Shown piece by piece: positions 31,882 through 46,337 of a stretch of DNA of 64,000 nt. How positions within the stretch are numbered: position 1 is the first letter of the stretch; every line of letters begins with the position of its first letter. Position numbers and translations under genes: made by a program. A model generated the notes under the pieces. The model saw only the letters and a program-made list of their open reading frames with translations, was not told where the DNA came from and searched no databases. This DNA is from Phaeotremella fagi (taxonomy: Eukaryota; Basidiomycota; Tremellomycetes; Tremellales; Phaeotremellaceae): assembly GCA_001599715.1 (NCBI GenBank), contig BCHU01000012.1:434001-498000 (forward strand). The letters run 5' to 3'.

Positions 31882-34800
31882 ATGACTACAATGTCAACAC
31901 CACAGGCATCAGGATCGACATCAACATCAACCTCGGTGGGGGGTTCATCAACTCCTAAAAACAAGAAACAAAGGAAAAGGGCTAAAGACTACGATAGTCC
32001 ACAACCACCAACTAAACTTGCTCGATTAGATGATGCTCACGAAGACAGAGATGAGGATGAAGGTGTCGACGAAGAGATGAGTGATCAAGTGGAAGCTTCT
32101 AATGGAGTAGACCCTATGGAAGGGCTGGAACAACAACTTGAACCCGGACCCACTGATGAGGTTTCGAATGCTATGCCGGTTAGAGCTGATGAATTCGAGA
32201 CTGAAGCTGAAAGAGAGATCGAGGCTAGTAAAGGATTAGATGGGGGTAGTGGTGAAGAAGGTAAAATGAAACTAGTTCATCAGGTCAGTATCTATTTAAC
32301 CTAACCAAGATTTGTCTTATTACTAATGCAAAAACTCCAGGTTAGACATCAAGTTGCAGTACCACCCAATTTCCCATACGTCCCCATCTCACAACATCAA
32401 AGATTGAACCCCCCTGCTAGAACTTATAAATTCGAACTTGACCCTTTCCAATTCGTCGCTACCTCTTGTATCGAACGTAACGAATCGGTTCTGGTTTCTG
32501 CTCATACTTCAGCTGGTAAAACTGTAGTCGCAGAGTTCGCTATTGCTACCTGTCTGGCTGAAGGTAAACGTGTGGTTTATACTAGTCCCATTAAGGTGGG
32601 TATATGGAGTTTTGATAAGAGTTCATTGTTAACTGAATAAATCTTAGGCTTTGTCGAATCAGAAATACAGAGATTTCTTGGAAACATTCTCGGATGTCGG
32701 TTTGATGACTGGTGATGTTACTATCAACCCAACGGCATCTTGTTTAGTCATGACTACTGAGGTGGGTGGTTGACTCTTGTCTCTGATATCTTACTGATCA
32801 TGTCTAGATTCTACGATCTATGCTTTACAGAGGTTCAGAGGTTATGCGTGAAGTTGCATGGGTTGTCTTCGATGAGGTTCATTACATGCGTGATAAAGGT
32901 ATGTGACCTCCTCACTTGAAGTGAACCCCTACTCACTGGATTCAGAACGTGGTGTCGTTTGGGAAGAAACGATCATTCTTCTCCCTCACAAAGTTCGATA
33001 CGTCTTCCTGTCCGCCACGATACCCAATTCCATGGAATTCGCCGAATGGATCTGTAAAACTCACGAACAACCTTGTCATGTCGTTTACACAGATTTCAGA
33101 CCTACACCGTTACAACATTATCTGTTCCCAGCTGGTTCAGAGGGTATCTATTTGGTAGTTGACGAAAGAAGTAATTTCCGTGAAGACAATTTCCAAAAAG
33201 CAATGACTGCTCTGGCTTCTGGTCAAGGTGAAGATTCCGCTGATCCTAACGGCGGGAAAGGTAGAAAAGGTAAAACGAAGAAAGGTGGTGCCATGAAGGG
33301 TAAGCGGATCTAATGGACTTTTTGAAATTGACCTTCAGGCGTTTCCGATATTTACAAAATCGTTAAACTCATCATGAACAGGAATTTGAACCCGGTTATC
33401 ATTTTCGCTTTCTCAAAGAGAGAATGTGAAGCTTTGGCGATGCAAATGTCAAAATTAGATTTCAACACTGAAGACGAAGCAGCTACTGTTGGTCAGGTCT
33501 TCGAAAACGCTATAGGAGCGCTGTCAGATGATGACAAGAAATTACCGCAAATCGAACATTTGTTACCACTCCTTAAGAGAGGTATTGGAATCCATCATGG
33601 TGGTTTGTTACCTATTCTCAAAGAAGTTATCGAGATTTTGTTCCAAGAAGGTTTAATCAAGGCTTTGTTCGCCACTGAGACTTTCTCTATTGGGTTGAAC
33701 ATGCCTGCGAAAACTGTTGTTTTCACTGCTGTACGTAAATTTGACGGGAAAGATTTTAGGAATTTGTCAGGTGGTGTAAGTCAATAATCCTTGTGTTGAG
33801 ATAATTACTGACACCTTATTCAGGAATATATTCAAATGTCAGGTAGAGCTGGTAGACGTGGTTTAGACGCTCGAGGAATTGTCATCATGATGTGCGACGA
33901 AAAAATCGAACCTGATGCTGCTAAAGGTATGGTCAAAGGTCAAGCCGATAGATTGGATTCAGCTTTCCATTTGGGTTATAACATGATCATCAACCTTATG
34001 CGTGTTGAGGGGATCAGTCCGGAATTCATGTTGGAACGTTGTTTCTATCAGTTCCAAAATACGATGAGTGTCCCAGTTCTTGAGGAGGGTGAGTGGACGA
34101 AGTTATCGTTACAATCATTGATACGGCACAACTGACATTACTTTGTAGAGTTGAAAAAGGCTGAAATTGAGCGCGACGAAATCATTATTGAAGACGAAGA
34201 TTCTATTGAAGAATATTACGATCTCAGGCAGCAATTGAAAGAACTTGAAACGGATTTCAAAGCTGTTATCACACATCCTACCTACAGTTTACCATTCTTG
34301 AATGCTGGTCGTCTGGTTGAAATCAAAGATGGTGATAAGGACTTTGGGTTGGGTGCTGTCATTGCTTATAACAAGGTTATCAATCCCAAGGTACGTCCCG
34401 AAACCCATCTCCCACATATACTGATATCTACTTAAGGGTCGACCACCAATTTTCACTGAATCCGATCCCCCACAAAAGGGATACGTGGTGGACGTACTGG
34501 TCAAAGTGGCTTCGCATTCATCAATCCCTAAAGACAGAACTTCATCCGGTATCAATCCCCCTTCGCAGGGTGACGCTGGTGAAATAGCTATCATTGGTGT
34601 ATTACTCTCTACTATTCAATCTATTTCACATATTCGTATCAATCTACCTAAAGATTTGAGAGGTCAGCAGGAGAAGAACACTGCTTTCAGAGCTGTTAAC
34701 GAGGTCAAGAAGAGATTCCCTGAGGGATTGACTCTTTTGGATCCAATCAAGAATATGGGTATCAAGGATGAAAGTTTCAGGAAGCTGGTAAAGGTAAGTT

Positions 34801-35755
34801 CGGAGATTTGGTTCTTTGCTGACATTGGAAGAAAATCGCCATACTGGAAGATAAAATCCAGTCACTCCCCATAACGACCTCACCTAGTCTCCCATCCCAA
34901 TACGATCTATATTTCAGGAAACAAGAAAGTATAGCCCACATCAGGAATTTGAAGAAGAAGATTACCTCAGTTCAAAACATTTTACAGCTTGAGGAATTGA
35001 AGGGGAGGAAACGTGTCTTGAGACGTTTGGGTTTCACGACGTCCGACGACGTTGTTGAAATGAAGGGGAGAGTCGCTTGTGAGATCAGTACAGGTGACGA
35101 GTTGCTTTTGACGGAGATGATTTTCGGTGGTGTTTTCAATTCATTGGCTCCAGAACTATGTGCAGCTCTATTAAGTTGCTTTGTTTTCCAGGAAAAGGTT
35201 TGTGTTTTCTTTCCAAAGATAAGAAAACGTCTACTGATCAAATTGGTTACCAGTCCGAAGCTAAAGTCAAACTGAAAGAAGATTTACAAGCTCCACTTCG
35301 AATCATGCAAGAGACTGCCCGAAGGATAGCTAAAGTCTCCAACGAATCTAAGATCCCTTTAGTTGAGGATGAATACGTTCAAAGTTTCAAGGTTGAAATG
35401 ATGGAAGCCGTACTTCAATGGTGTAAAGGTGCTAAATTCTCGGAAATCTGTAAAGTAAGTCAAGCCGTGAAGCTTACGGGGTCTTGGAACATTGCACTGA
35501 TTGGTACGACAGTTGACGGACGTATTCGAAGGATCCATTATTAGATGTTTCAGGAGACTTCAGGAATTGATCAGACAGATGGGTCAGGCTGCTCATGCGA
35601 TCGGAAACACCGAGTTGGAGGAGAAATTCAAACAGAGTTTGGAACTTTTAGAAAGACCTAATACGGTCGTCTTCAATCCTTCGTGAGTATCTTTTTTTTC
35701 ATGACCTGGATTGATGTCGGTACTGATGGACGTTCGTTTTAGACTGTATTTGTAG
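31882..35755 (+). CDS. MTR4: exosome RNA helicase MTR4 (Ski2-like DExH)
   Basis: Mtr4 unwinds nuclear RNA for the exosome and is the helicase of the TRAMP complex. The spliced product of about 1,080 residues has an acidic disordered N-terminus, then [20 protein letters not shown] and the Walker A motif [12 protein letters not shown]. Further motifs are [15 protein letters not shown], the DEVH box in [49 protein letters not shown] and [12 protein letters not shown]. An arch-like insertion and a DSHCT C-terminal domain follow ([20 protein letters not shown] to [17 protein letters not shown]). A Gly/Lys-rich insert ([13 protein letters not shown]) sits between the two RecA domains. The last intron joins NPS to LYL and stop. 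At least eleven introns are present. Confidence 0.95.
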
Positions 35756-36528
35756 TACCGGCATTGGATTCTTATGCATTGGTTATATACTTTGGCTTTT
35801 GTGGTGCCGTAACTTATGTCGGATTGTTTCCCTGATTTTAGTTGTTTCAGAGGGGAGGTATTGGTGATTCATGACTCGCAGTGGATGTACATATTGCCTC
35901 AAGTTGATGATTAGAAGGATAGGATATACCCAACTCTTAAAGTACAATACTGTAATTGAGCCTTGAATGCGAGAACTGAAAGGAAAGCAGCAAAAAGATA
36001 AGATGGCATTACTTACAGTATGTACGTGCGGGTGCCGTGGCTTATCAAAGTTCAAGCTGAAACGAACAATGCACAGCGAGAGCTTGAGATCAGCACTAGA
36101 AGCACTAGTTGGGCTAAGCATAAGAATTCCAAGACAATGAGAAGAAGAATGAGATACGTAATTGAATGAAGGAATCCGTTTACTCCTTTTTGTGTGGAGT
36201 CTTTAGGTCATAATTGGTATGCAGGTTAGCATACAATATAACACAGCCCATCATTGTCTATCATATCTGTTTAACTTACATGTTTATTGATTCATGCGGT
36301 AACCAGGTACGATAAGTAACTAGTAAAATTGCAGGTAGGTACGGTTCCTTCGTTCCTTCTTACACCAACACCTTGAAAAGGGGTTGGTTTCCAAAGGTTG
36401 TTGTCACGATGAAAAAAATGTATCAACTAACTTCAAAGGATAGATCGTCTTTTCAATTTATATCATAAGAAGTTCAAATGCAATGATAACTCTACCTTTT
36501 CCAGATCCTCAATAATCTTTGAAGAAAG
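35756..36528. other. intergenic stretch, no gene seen
   Basis: I find no supportable gene, tRNA or repeat in these 773 bp between MTR4 and the CSC1-like gene. TACTGTA or TACAGTA heptamers occur near 35948 and 36015. Any unrecognised 5' exon of the next gene would lie near the right end. Confidence 0.4.
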
Positions 36529-39500
36529 ATGGAGGAGAAAGATATCAAGAAAAGACATTATTATACCTGTGGTGATGAGACGATAAGTTGGGATTGTGAG
36601 TGATTAAATGGTTTCCCCCTTGTCTGATGAGAACTTATAGCCGCATGGTATACAGAACCTTTTTTCACTTCTTTTCGGGCATCTTATGATTCTGTAGCTT
36701 CTACTGGTCCTGTTAATCCACCTTCAAGCGTTATCGATACTGTCTCCGCATGTCTCGCCGCTCTTTCACAAGTTTCTTCCAGTACGACTCTTTTACCTAC
36801 GACCACCCAACCTCTTTCGTCGATTTCAACTACTTCCCCAAGCCCGGTAGCAATTATACCAGTGACGACGACTGTACCGATAACGACCACCTCCAACGGT
36901 CAAGTTATCACTACAGCTCTGACGTCTATCTTCACCACTACACTTACATCGAGTTCGGTACCAACTTCCACAGCAACGAGTACACCTCAACAACAGGATA
37001 ATGACCCTTGGTCAGAATCTGTCTGTGCTGGTGGTTCAGACTGGCAGAGTTGGGGTGTAGTCAGTTCTCTTCTAGTCGGTGTCTTTGGGGGTATGTTGGT
37101 TTGGTTAATCTGGTTCATATTTCGGAAGAAGTTTAAAGGGTTCTACTCAAATAGAACTTGGTTCTTACCCCCAAAGTAAGTAGCTCTTGTGAACATGTAT
37201 TGATTCCACAGGGATCGACCATCAGGTTCAATAACGTTCTTAACGTTCTTTCTACCGTTTCTTCATCTACCTTCGCTGTCCTCTGATCAATCTCTGTCAG
37301 ACGGTCAATTGACACTACATCTTTTGTTCACTGCTTTGAGATTAGCTGGTTTGTTATCACTCATATCTCTGGCTGCTGGTTTACCATTATATCTCATCAA
37401 CACACCATGTCTTTACTATACTTCACCTGACAACTCCCTACACGGTAGATTAGGTACATTGACCGATCTATCATTATTACGATTGTTAAATTCACTCGAC
37501 CCGAGTCCCGATTCATCTTTCACCGATAATCTACTCCAACAAAAAAGAGATTTAATGTCAACGATAGCACCTGCCGTCTCCAACAGTCGAATCAGACTGA
37601 TCATCCTATTGGTCATAATGGCAGTCTGTCTGTTAGGAGGTGGTTTATGGATCGTCATCAAATCTTTTCATTCTTTCTCGAAATACCAACAAAAGTTTTA
37701 TAAAGATATTTGTGGTTCCCAAGAAATCGTTTATATTTCGGCGGAAGATGCGAGAGGGTGGATGGGACTTGGTGAGGAGGGTGTTAAGGAACAATTGAAA
37801 ACACTCGGTTTTGTCAATAAGGATGTTGGTGGTGAGACGAGGGAGGAGGAGAGAGATAAAACCATTCAATTGAATGTTATCGGGGTCTTCGCTATCTCGT
37901 ATGTCGTTCATCTCTGTTTGATATCTTGGCTTACCGTCTACAGTCGAGCCTTTCCTAATCTGCCTACAAAGGTTCAAGAGAGGAAAATCGTTCTTGAAAG
38001 ATTGGAAGTGGCAGAAACGAAATATATTAATTCGTTTCGCCTATTATCAACCACTTCTAGCAGCGGGCACCTGGAGCAGATATTGGATGAGCCAAGACAT
38101 GTGAGTAGTTCTTATGGGATTGTGAATGTGATTTGACTTAGGTGTCAGACTCCCGAGGGAAACGGATCCAATGAAGCTCCGACAGATTTCGTTGCTCCCA
38201 AATGTCAGTTCCCCCTATAGAAGATGATGATCATACTAAAACCCTTTTAGCTTTCTACAAAATCCGAAGTATCCCAATTGGAAAGGACGATAAACTATTA
38301 TCACCTACAGATGAACAACTTCTGACCAGGAAACCATCACCGAAAATCCAAATCTCAGCTCCAACCCGAGCTAACACTGTAGATTCGATCTACGCAGTTC
38401 GACCTCCCCAACAACCAGCTGGTTCGAGATTTATAGAGAATAATCGAGATTCAGCTTTGTACGGTGGTAAGAAGTTCAAGATTGGTCAAAGAGTTAGGAT
38501 AGGGGAGGATGGACAATTGGTGGCTGAATCTACATCTGAATCGACACCTAGTTCCGAAGGTGGTTCGCAGATTAGTTTTGGTGTTGAAAGTTCGTCTGTT
38601 CGATCTGTTGGCGATGAACCTGGACCTAGTAGTCCTCAACCGCAACTGAAACTTAAATCCAAAGAGAAAGAAAATTCTTCACCTACAAGACCTGATACTT
38701 TTGGTTTGGCTTCTGAATCAGATCCAACTCCTACCAATAAACATTCAAGATCGAATTCCTGGTATTCGAAAAGAAGATCTAAATCGAAAGACGAACAAAT
38801 CAGACATCACAAAACACCTTCCTACGTGATAGTTCCATTACAAGATGATGAACCAGCTCAAACTTTCGAGACTGCCAACAAAAGAACCATCACCCCGTCA
38901 AATCTAGCTAACACTTATAAAGAGATTACCGAACTTCGAGCGAGATTCAAGGAACTGAACGAAGAGATCTCTTCCATGCAGGAGAAGACGTTTAGTGAAA
39001 TGGCTATGGGGAAGGATATTCTCGGTTGGATACTTGTAGGGAATTTCGTTGGGTTTTTGCCCTTCTCCCAGAAGATTTATGGGCAATGTAGGGATGATAT
39101 TCTGTGGGATTCGATGTGTAGACCTGGTCAGACGGATACGAGTGGGATGGTTGGGATTCGTCGATCGAGCGTTAAGGTTTCGGTTTGGATCTTTTGGTTG
39201 GGCGTTGGGGTTGTTGGATTGATACTCGCTGTTATTGGTGGGTACTTTACATCTAGATGAGTGGTGACTGATAAGATCATGTTTAGTGATACCAGTAACT
39301 GCACTCACCATGACCTCTTCACCGGGTTTTGCAAATTATCTGCCATTCCTTAGACCCCTAGAAGAGAGTAACGGTTTCGGAACTGGTTTCACACAAAGTG
39401 TAGTTCCAGCTATCATATTAACTCTTTCAGTGACTTTAGCTATCTTTTTCACGAATCGTAAGTGAACACACTTACCGATTCGGAAATATCTTAATGAACC

Positions 39501-40824
39501 GTTTTCAGGTTTGGCTAGAAACACTAAAATCGTTTCTTACGATTCCAGGAAATTCTTGGCGTATAAAGCTACTTTTTGGCTTTTGGTGGGTTATCATTGA
39601 TAGATTGGGCTGATTTCTAGTTTCTGGTCACGGTAATTTGGTTCTTGTTGGTTGCATCTTTAGAATACGGTGTTCAGGCTTTTAATCAGAATGTACAAGA
39701 GGGTAGAAATGTTGGTGACGGGTCCATTTTTTCCAGTAAGTCAAAGAACAAAAGTTGATTTCAACCTTGTTGACTTGTACTTCAGCTTGGACGGTTTTTG
39801 TAGTTTTGTTGAACATTTCTTTCATCGTTCCTGGCCTATCACTTTTACAGCCTATCCGATTGCTTGGTTATATCAGGAAACGACGTAAAGCTGTTACACC
39901 CAGACAAAAGTTTTTAGGTGAGTGGACGTCGCTTGATGATATCAAACCTAACGCGGCTTAGCCAACTATCCACCAAACTATAACCCATCCTACGCTCTTG
40001 CTGGCGGTCTCATCGCAGTCTTCTACGCCACCTCGTTGATCTTCTTCTTTCCACTCCTATCAATCCCGATAGTCATCCTCCTCTACCTAAGTCTGGTGGC
40101 TAACAACTACATCGTTCGCTATATCACGGTAAATTCCGCTGGTGGTAGTGTCGATGGTTCACTTGGATTATGGACGATCAGAAGGTTCGGTTGGACGTTA
40201 GGTGTTCAACCTATTATCTTTGGGTTGGTTTTGCTCAGTAGGAGAGAATGGGGATTAGGTGCTGGTGGAGTTGCTTTAGGTTTTCTTCTGGTGGTTTTGG
40301 TGGAGATTTTGATTAGATCTGTGAAGAAGAAGATTAGGACTGGGTCGATCAAAAATCTATCGAAGGAACAGAGACTTTCTCTGAAAAAATTGGAAAAGGA
40401 TTTACGATCTCCTTCGACGGTTAATACCAATCCCACAAACCTAACGACCAACGTCGGGTTGAACAAAAGAAGATCAAACACTTCAATCTTGGAGATGATC
40501 CATACCCTCCTCCCAGGGATTTCAAGATTACCACCAGGATCGATCCCATTGAAAACGGAAAAAATTGATCCATACGATCAACCAGAAGTAGCATGTTTCC
40601 TACGACCTGATTTGAAGGAATCCGATATACCCCCGAGACATCCACCTGAACTCCAAGGTGGTGAGAACGGATTGATTTATCCTCCTGAACTTGTTTGTTC
40701 GATTCCTAAGATTTGGTTGGGTGATGATCAGGCTGGAATTGCTAGGGCTGAAATTCAGGATTTGGAGGTTCATCATCGATTGAACGGGTTTGTTGATCCT
40801 GTTGATAGGATTTTGAAAGGTTAG
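36529..40824 (+). CDS. CSC1/OSCA (RSN1, DUF221)-like membrane protein
   Basis: CSC1/OSCA proteins are stretch- or osmolarity-gated cation channels of the plasma membrane. An N-terminal Ser/Thr-rich ectodomain (about 36700-37000) precedes the first span, WGVVSSLLVGVFGGMLVWLI with the family FKGFYSNRTWFLPP, then two spans near LHLLFTALRLAGLL and IILLVIMAVCLLGGGLW. A long cytosolic region follows. The 7TM core includes GWILVGNFVGFLP, TSSPGFANYLPFL, LLQPIRLLGYIRKRRKAVTP and NPSYALAGGLIAVFY, and the end has IYPPELVCSIPKIW. Introns at 38101-38148 and 38204-38250 are needed to join the N-terminal half to the FYKIRSIPIGKDD frame; no single frame crosses there. The 5' end is uncertain: the ATG at 36529 with an intron 36596-36697 keeps frame but is a guess. 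The protein is diverged from yeast Csc1. Confidence 0.68.
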
Positions 40825-41124
40825 AGATGAGAGGATTGGAGTGATTTTTGGACTTGATTTGTGTTTTCTTTCTGGATTTTGATTGACGAACGATTTAACG
40901 GACTATGTTTCATTCTAGTAATAACAGCTTGTTTTCTTCTGGTTCGGATTTCGGATTAAATTAGATACCCTTTAGTATTTATTTGTTATTTGTGATTAGT
41001 AACTTCATACCACCATCCAATACACCCAGTACTTTCTTTACCCTATATCGTAAGTAGAATATACCGATTAATGAAAATAACGAATGGAAATGTTGTTTCA
41101 ATTTTTTGCATGCGTCCTCAACGG

Positions 41125-42297
41125 TTAAACAATCGAGTCACCGTTCAACCATGATGCTACGATCACCGTCATTCCTACACCAAAAATCAAAAGACAGCCG
41201 TCTTTGTATAACTGCGATAGTAACGTCAAATATCTTGAGCCTGTTACCAAGGGGTTTGCTATTTTTGGTGGGAGAAGTGGAAGGAATGTTGAGATTATCG
41301 AATGGGGTGGTGGAGGGGACTGGAAGTGTTGATAGTCAGTACCAGGTGTATAAATGGCCTATGACTTACTTTTAAAATCATGAATCTGGTTGTTTGAAGT
41401 ATCAGTTCTAAAGTTGCGAAAGCCCAGAATATTGGCTGCAACAAGGTCAGTCTCTTACTACATCGCCCTCAACGACACTCACCAATTGTTCAACTGTCCT
41501 ACGAGTTATCGCCGTCTTCAATCCACCCCAACCATGACGAGGATCTAACAAAGACCAACGTGAACTCCAACTCGATGATAAGATCTCATTTCCCCATCTG
41601 ACAGTATTCAATCGAGGTTCCCACCAGACTATCGTAAACACCAACAAACTGATGATTGAGAGTACGTGGACGATAGGGAAGTATTTTTCAGTTTTCGATT
41701 TCTGTTTGATTTGATTGGGCATTCCGGGGAATGAAGGGAATCCACCACCCATACCCATATCACCTAGACCTGCAAATGGGTTGGGTGGAATTCCGCCTCC
41801 ACCACCACCTAGTCCAGCTGGATCGTCTAGATCACCGAGTAATCTGTCTGATGGCATTCCTTCACCCCCCATTAACGAGGCCATCATTTGTCTCATGTCT
41901 GGCATACCTTCTCCTCCTGCCCCTGCCCCTCCACCGAACATCGACATCATCGCTTCCAGTTGCGATGCCATAGCTGCTTGTTCGGCGTTTACGTTTGGAT
42001 TGGAGTTGGGATTAGGTGCCCATGGAGGTGGTGTTTCTTTAACAGTTTCTACTTTAGGTGTTGTACTACTAGGTCGAGATGGGACTGCATTTATAATTAT
42101 ATCAGTGATTGTACTCGTACTTGTACTTGACTTGACTTGCCATCTCCATATAACTTATCTGCTTCTTCTCCACGAGCTGTTTGAGCAAGTTTAGCTAAAC
42201 CAGTATTACCTCTTGCTAAAATCTTAGCTTTTCTTGCGGCAGCTCTACGTGCAGCTTCTGTTTGAGGGGCTGGTGCTGACTTATCTGAATCTGACAT
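41125..42297 (-). CDS. GET2: GET2, tail-anchored protein insertion receptor subunit
   Basis: Get2 with Get1 is the ER receptor that takes tail-anchored proteins from Get3. The cytosolic N-terminus reads MSDSDKSAPAPQTEAARRAA followed by RKAKILARGNTGLAKLAQTA, the basic motif that binds Get3. A Gly/Met/Pro-rich linker follows (SMFGGGAGAGGEGMPDMRQM). Three membrane segments come next: FPIVHVLSIISLLVFTIVWW, FWAFATLELILQTTRFMI, and one near LLIFGVGMTVIVASWL. The last two lie on small exons that must be spliced in after RTVEQL; reading through gives only VSVVEGDVVRD and a stop. The first intron appears to use a GC donor or a nearby alternative GT donor. The product is about 310 residues and the gene is divergent from DAHP synthase. 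Confidence 0.8.
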
Positions 42298-42525
42298 GGT
42301 AGTTTGTGGATGTAGTCCAGTCAATTCGAGATGTAATCTGTATTGTATTATAGGTCATTCAGAATGACGTGTCATTTTTCAGAGTTCGTGGTTTTACGAA
42401 AATAGATGCCGCCGGTTAAGCGACTCGAGAACTGAAAAGTTGGACACAACCTTTAACTACAGAAAACAAAAGAAAAAGGTATTCAATTTTATACATACAT
42501 TCACACTCAACAACAATTGGACATC

Positions 42526-44009
<1,484 letters not shown>

Positions 44010-44254
44010 GGTGTGGCGAATGAAAAACAAAATGTATCTCTTTTGTGGATTACTGTATATGCACTTCTTAATGGTCTAATACAAATGGATGGATTCGGGG
44101 AAAGACTCGTTACCGTGAAGAAAGGTAGAACTACTGCAGAAGACTCGTAAAGAAAGAATGAAGTTTAATATAATATGCTAACACAGCCTTCGTACTGTAC
44201 TTTTCTTCCATATCAAAACAAAAACAGATTTCAAGATAAACTCAGTAAGACACC

Positions 44255-44978
44255 ATGTCCAGAAGAGAAAGACGATCTAAGAAACCCTGGCCACCGTTCA
44301 CTGCGACCAAAAGCACCTTGATTCAAAGACAATGGTCAACCCTAAAATACTTCAATCCCGACATAAGCGAGAAATGCAGAGGAGGAAGAAGAGCTTTAAC
44401 CTATATTATCAATCCACGGTTATTCGAGTTAACACCCATGTCACCCAATGGTGAACTCGAAGAAAGTGGGGAACGAGGTGATTTGATTGGATTCCTCAAA
44501 CAATTAGTACATGTTACCAGTTCAAGTCATGATCGTTCGATTTTATTGAGAGGTTTCGAAGAGTGGCAACGGATTACAGCTGGATATTCCGATCAGGTTT
44601 GTGCGAATTTCTTAACGAGTTTAGATGTTCAGTCATCGTTGATTGATTTGAATGAGGACCAGATGAAAGTTTTAAAATTGGTCAGGGAGTTTAATACAAC
44701 TTACAATGAGGATTTAACGGTGTACAATTCAGTTGGGTGAGTTAACGTCCTTAAGCGTACAGTATCGACTGATCGTTCCCAGATTCCAAAGAAAGGCTTT
44801 CATATTGTATTCGGCTTTAAGACCTACCATTGATTTCTTGAAAGAGGAGATTGAGAGTCAGAGAAAAATGGGGACGGCTACTAAGGAGTCTGTTGTTGGC
44901 TCGAAAACACTTTTACTTTGTACGCTAGACAGTGCTTTGGGGAGTGTTGTTCTCAATGTTCAGCATAGGTATCCATGA
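44255..44978 (+). CDS. island B orphan family protein, member 1
   Basis: Two exons (44255-44736, 44783-44978) encode 225 residues. The order of features matches the two genes at 46338 and 47659: a Trp-Pro start (KKPWPPFTATKSTLI), the block NPRLFELTPMSPNG like NPLMIELMPS, a middle region ending in LNEDQMKVLKLV like TDDQLMILKLA, and a phase-2 intron at the same place followed by FQRKAFILYSALRPTIDF, like FCQMADELYSALLPTI. It lacks the 14-nt first exon of its relatives and diverges at the C-terminus. No known domain, signal peptide or membrane span is visible. Function is unknown. Confidence 0.65.
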
Positions 44979-45344
44979 ATGATGACTGTTTGATTTTCCC
45001 GATATAAGCTTGAGATCCTTTTTGATGGTCTAAATCTGGAGCTGTCCTCATTCATTGAATTTGTAGGGACTTCACTGGACTCTACTGCAGCTCACCCCCA
45101 TAAGTTGATTTCGATTTGCTGCAATGAGTGTGGCACAAAGTGATGGAGCTGAATGAAAGGATGGCAAAACGTTCCTTCCTTACGGTGAACGGTCATTTTT
45201 CGTAGAACCTTTGTTGGCTGAGTGTCACAATCGAAAATCACATTAATGTGGGAGATCAATAGTACTTGTTGTAATAATCCAATCACAACGTTCGCCACCC
45301 AGATACCTTGATACACTATCCAAAGAAGTAAGCATTAGAAAGAA

Positions 45345-46000
45345 ATGGGAAGTAACGCGTGAGTTACACCCTGCAGCGCATTCATATGACTTGACTGACC
45401 ACGTTCTTCCCTGTTGTATCACACAGTAGTAGACCAGGTGTTCTGGAACGATATCCATCGAATCGATCTGATCTCTACGATGTTGCTTCCGTAGCAGAAA
45501 CAGATCTGAACAGGTTCAACGGCTCTACTGCATTCTCAACTTCGACATTCTCACAAGATAGTCATTATTTCAAGCTTTCAACTACTTCCGGTGTATCAAA
45601 TAATTTCGGTATCTCCACGTTTTACTCTGAAAAGAACGAGCATGCGGCTAATAGGTCAGAGGTCTCACTGCAAAAATCGGATGACGATGCAAAGTTGGCT
45701 ATGGATTTATCTTTTCAAATTTGTATGAATTATTGGTTACATTATTCACCGGATTGGAATTCAGAGCAGTAAGTCGTTTTTCTCAAGCAATTGGAATACT
45801 CCGTTCTCTATTCAATCTTCTAGTTGTTCCGATATGAGAAATATACTGACCTACTGTCCAGAGATTTAGAGCAAGTTGTAGCAGACGTGAAGGAAGCTTT
45901 GGCAGAAGGTAAAAATGGTTTTTTCAACTCTGAGTTAATGGATAGAGGACATCCTCCATATCCTATACATATAAGCCCGGAAGGAAAGATGTATTTCTAA
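45345..46000 (+). CDS. predicted three-exon orphan gene with 14-nt first exon
   Basis: Exon 1 (45345-45358, ATGGGAAGTAACGC) joins across a 68-nt intron with a TTGACTGAC branch region to exon 2 (45427-45768). That exon is a 114-codon frame without a usable start of its own. A 93-nt intron then leads to exon 3 (45862-46000). The joined frame is 495 nt, 164 residues, and contains GVLERYPSNRSDLYDVA, FSTSTFSQDSHYF, NYWLHYSPDWNSEQ and the ending HISPEGKMYF. The exon 1 length, both intron phases (2 and 2) and the position in the island match members 2 and 3, though sequence similarity is not evident. No domain is recognised. The model rests on splice logic alone. Confidence 0.5.
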
Positions 46001-46337
46001 AGATAGTAATGTCACTCATATTTGGTACATATTGAATAATGTTTTGTATCATGTCTTTACCTTTGGAAACCAACGCAGCACTCCTGTAGTCAAATTGTAT
46101 TACCTTCCTAGCAATCTCCGAAAGGTAGGAAGCTGAATAATTCGAGGCGCTGCAGTTTCAGAAGTACTTTCCTTCTATCAAATATTATGTTTTCAATGTC
46201 AGTGAAGAAACTCCGTTGATTGCCCTTCCTATCAAGTAAAATAATCATTAGCTTTTGTAGCTCCACATTTTTTCACCACTTTATGTGTATCTCAACTAAT
46301 CTGATACTACTTACTTCAACTTTTTATTGTTAAGAAA

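Noticed and set aside
41715..42194. Plus-strand frame of 159 codons opposite GET2
   Set aside because: It is the complement of the Gly/Pro/Met-rich GET2 linker and lacks independent features.
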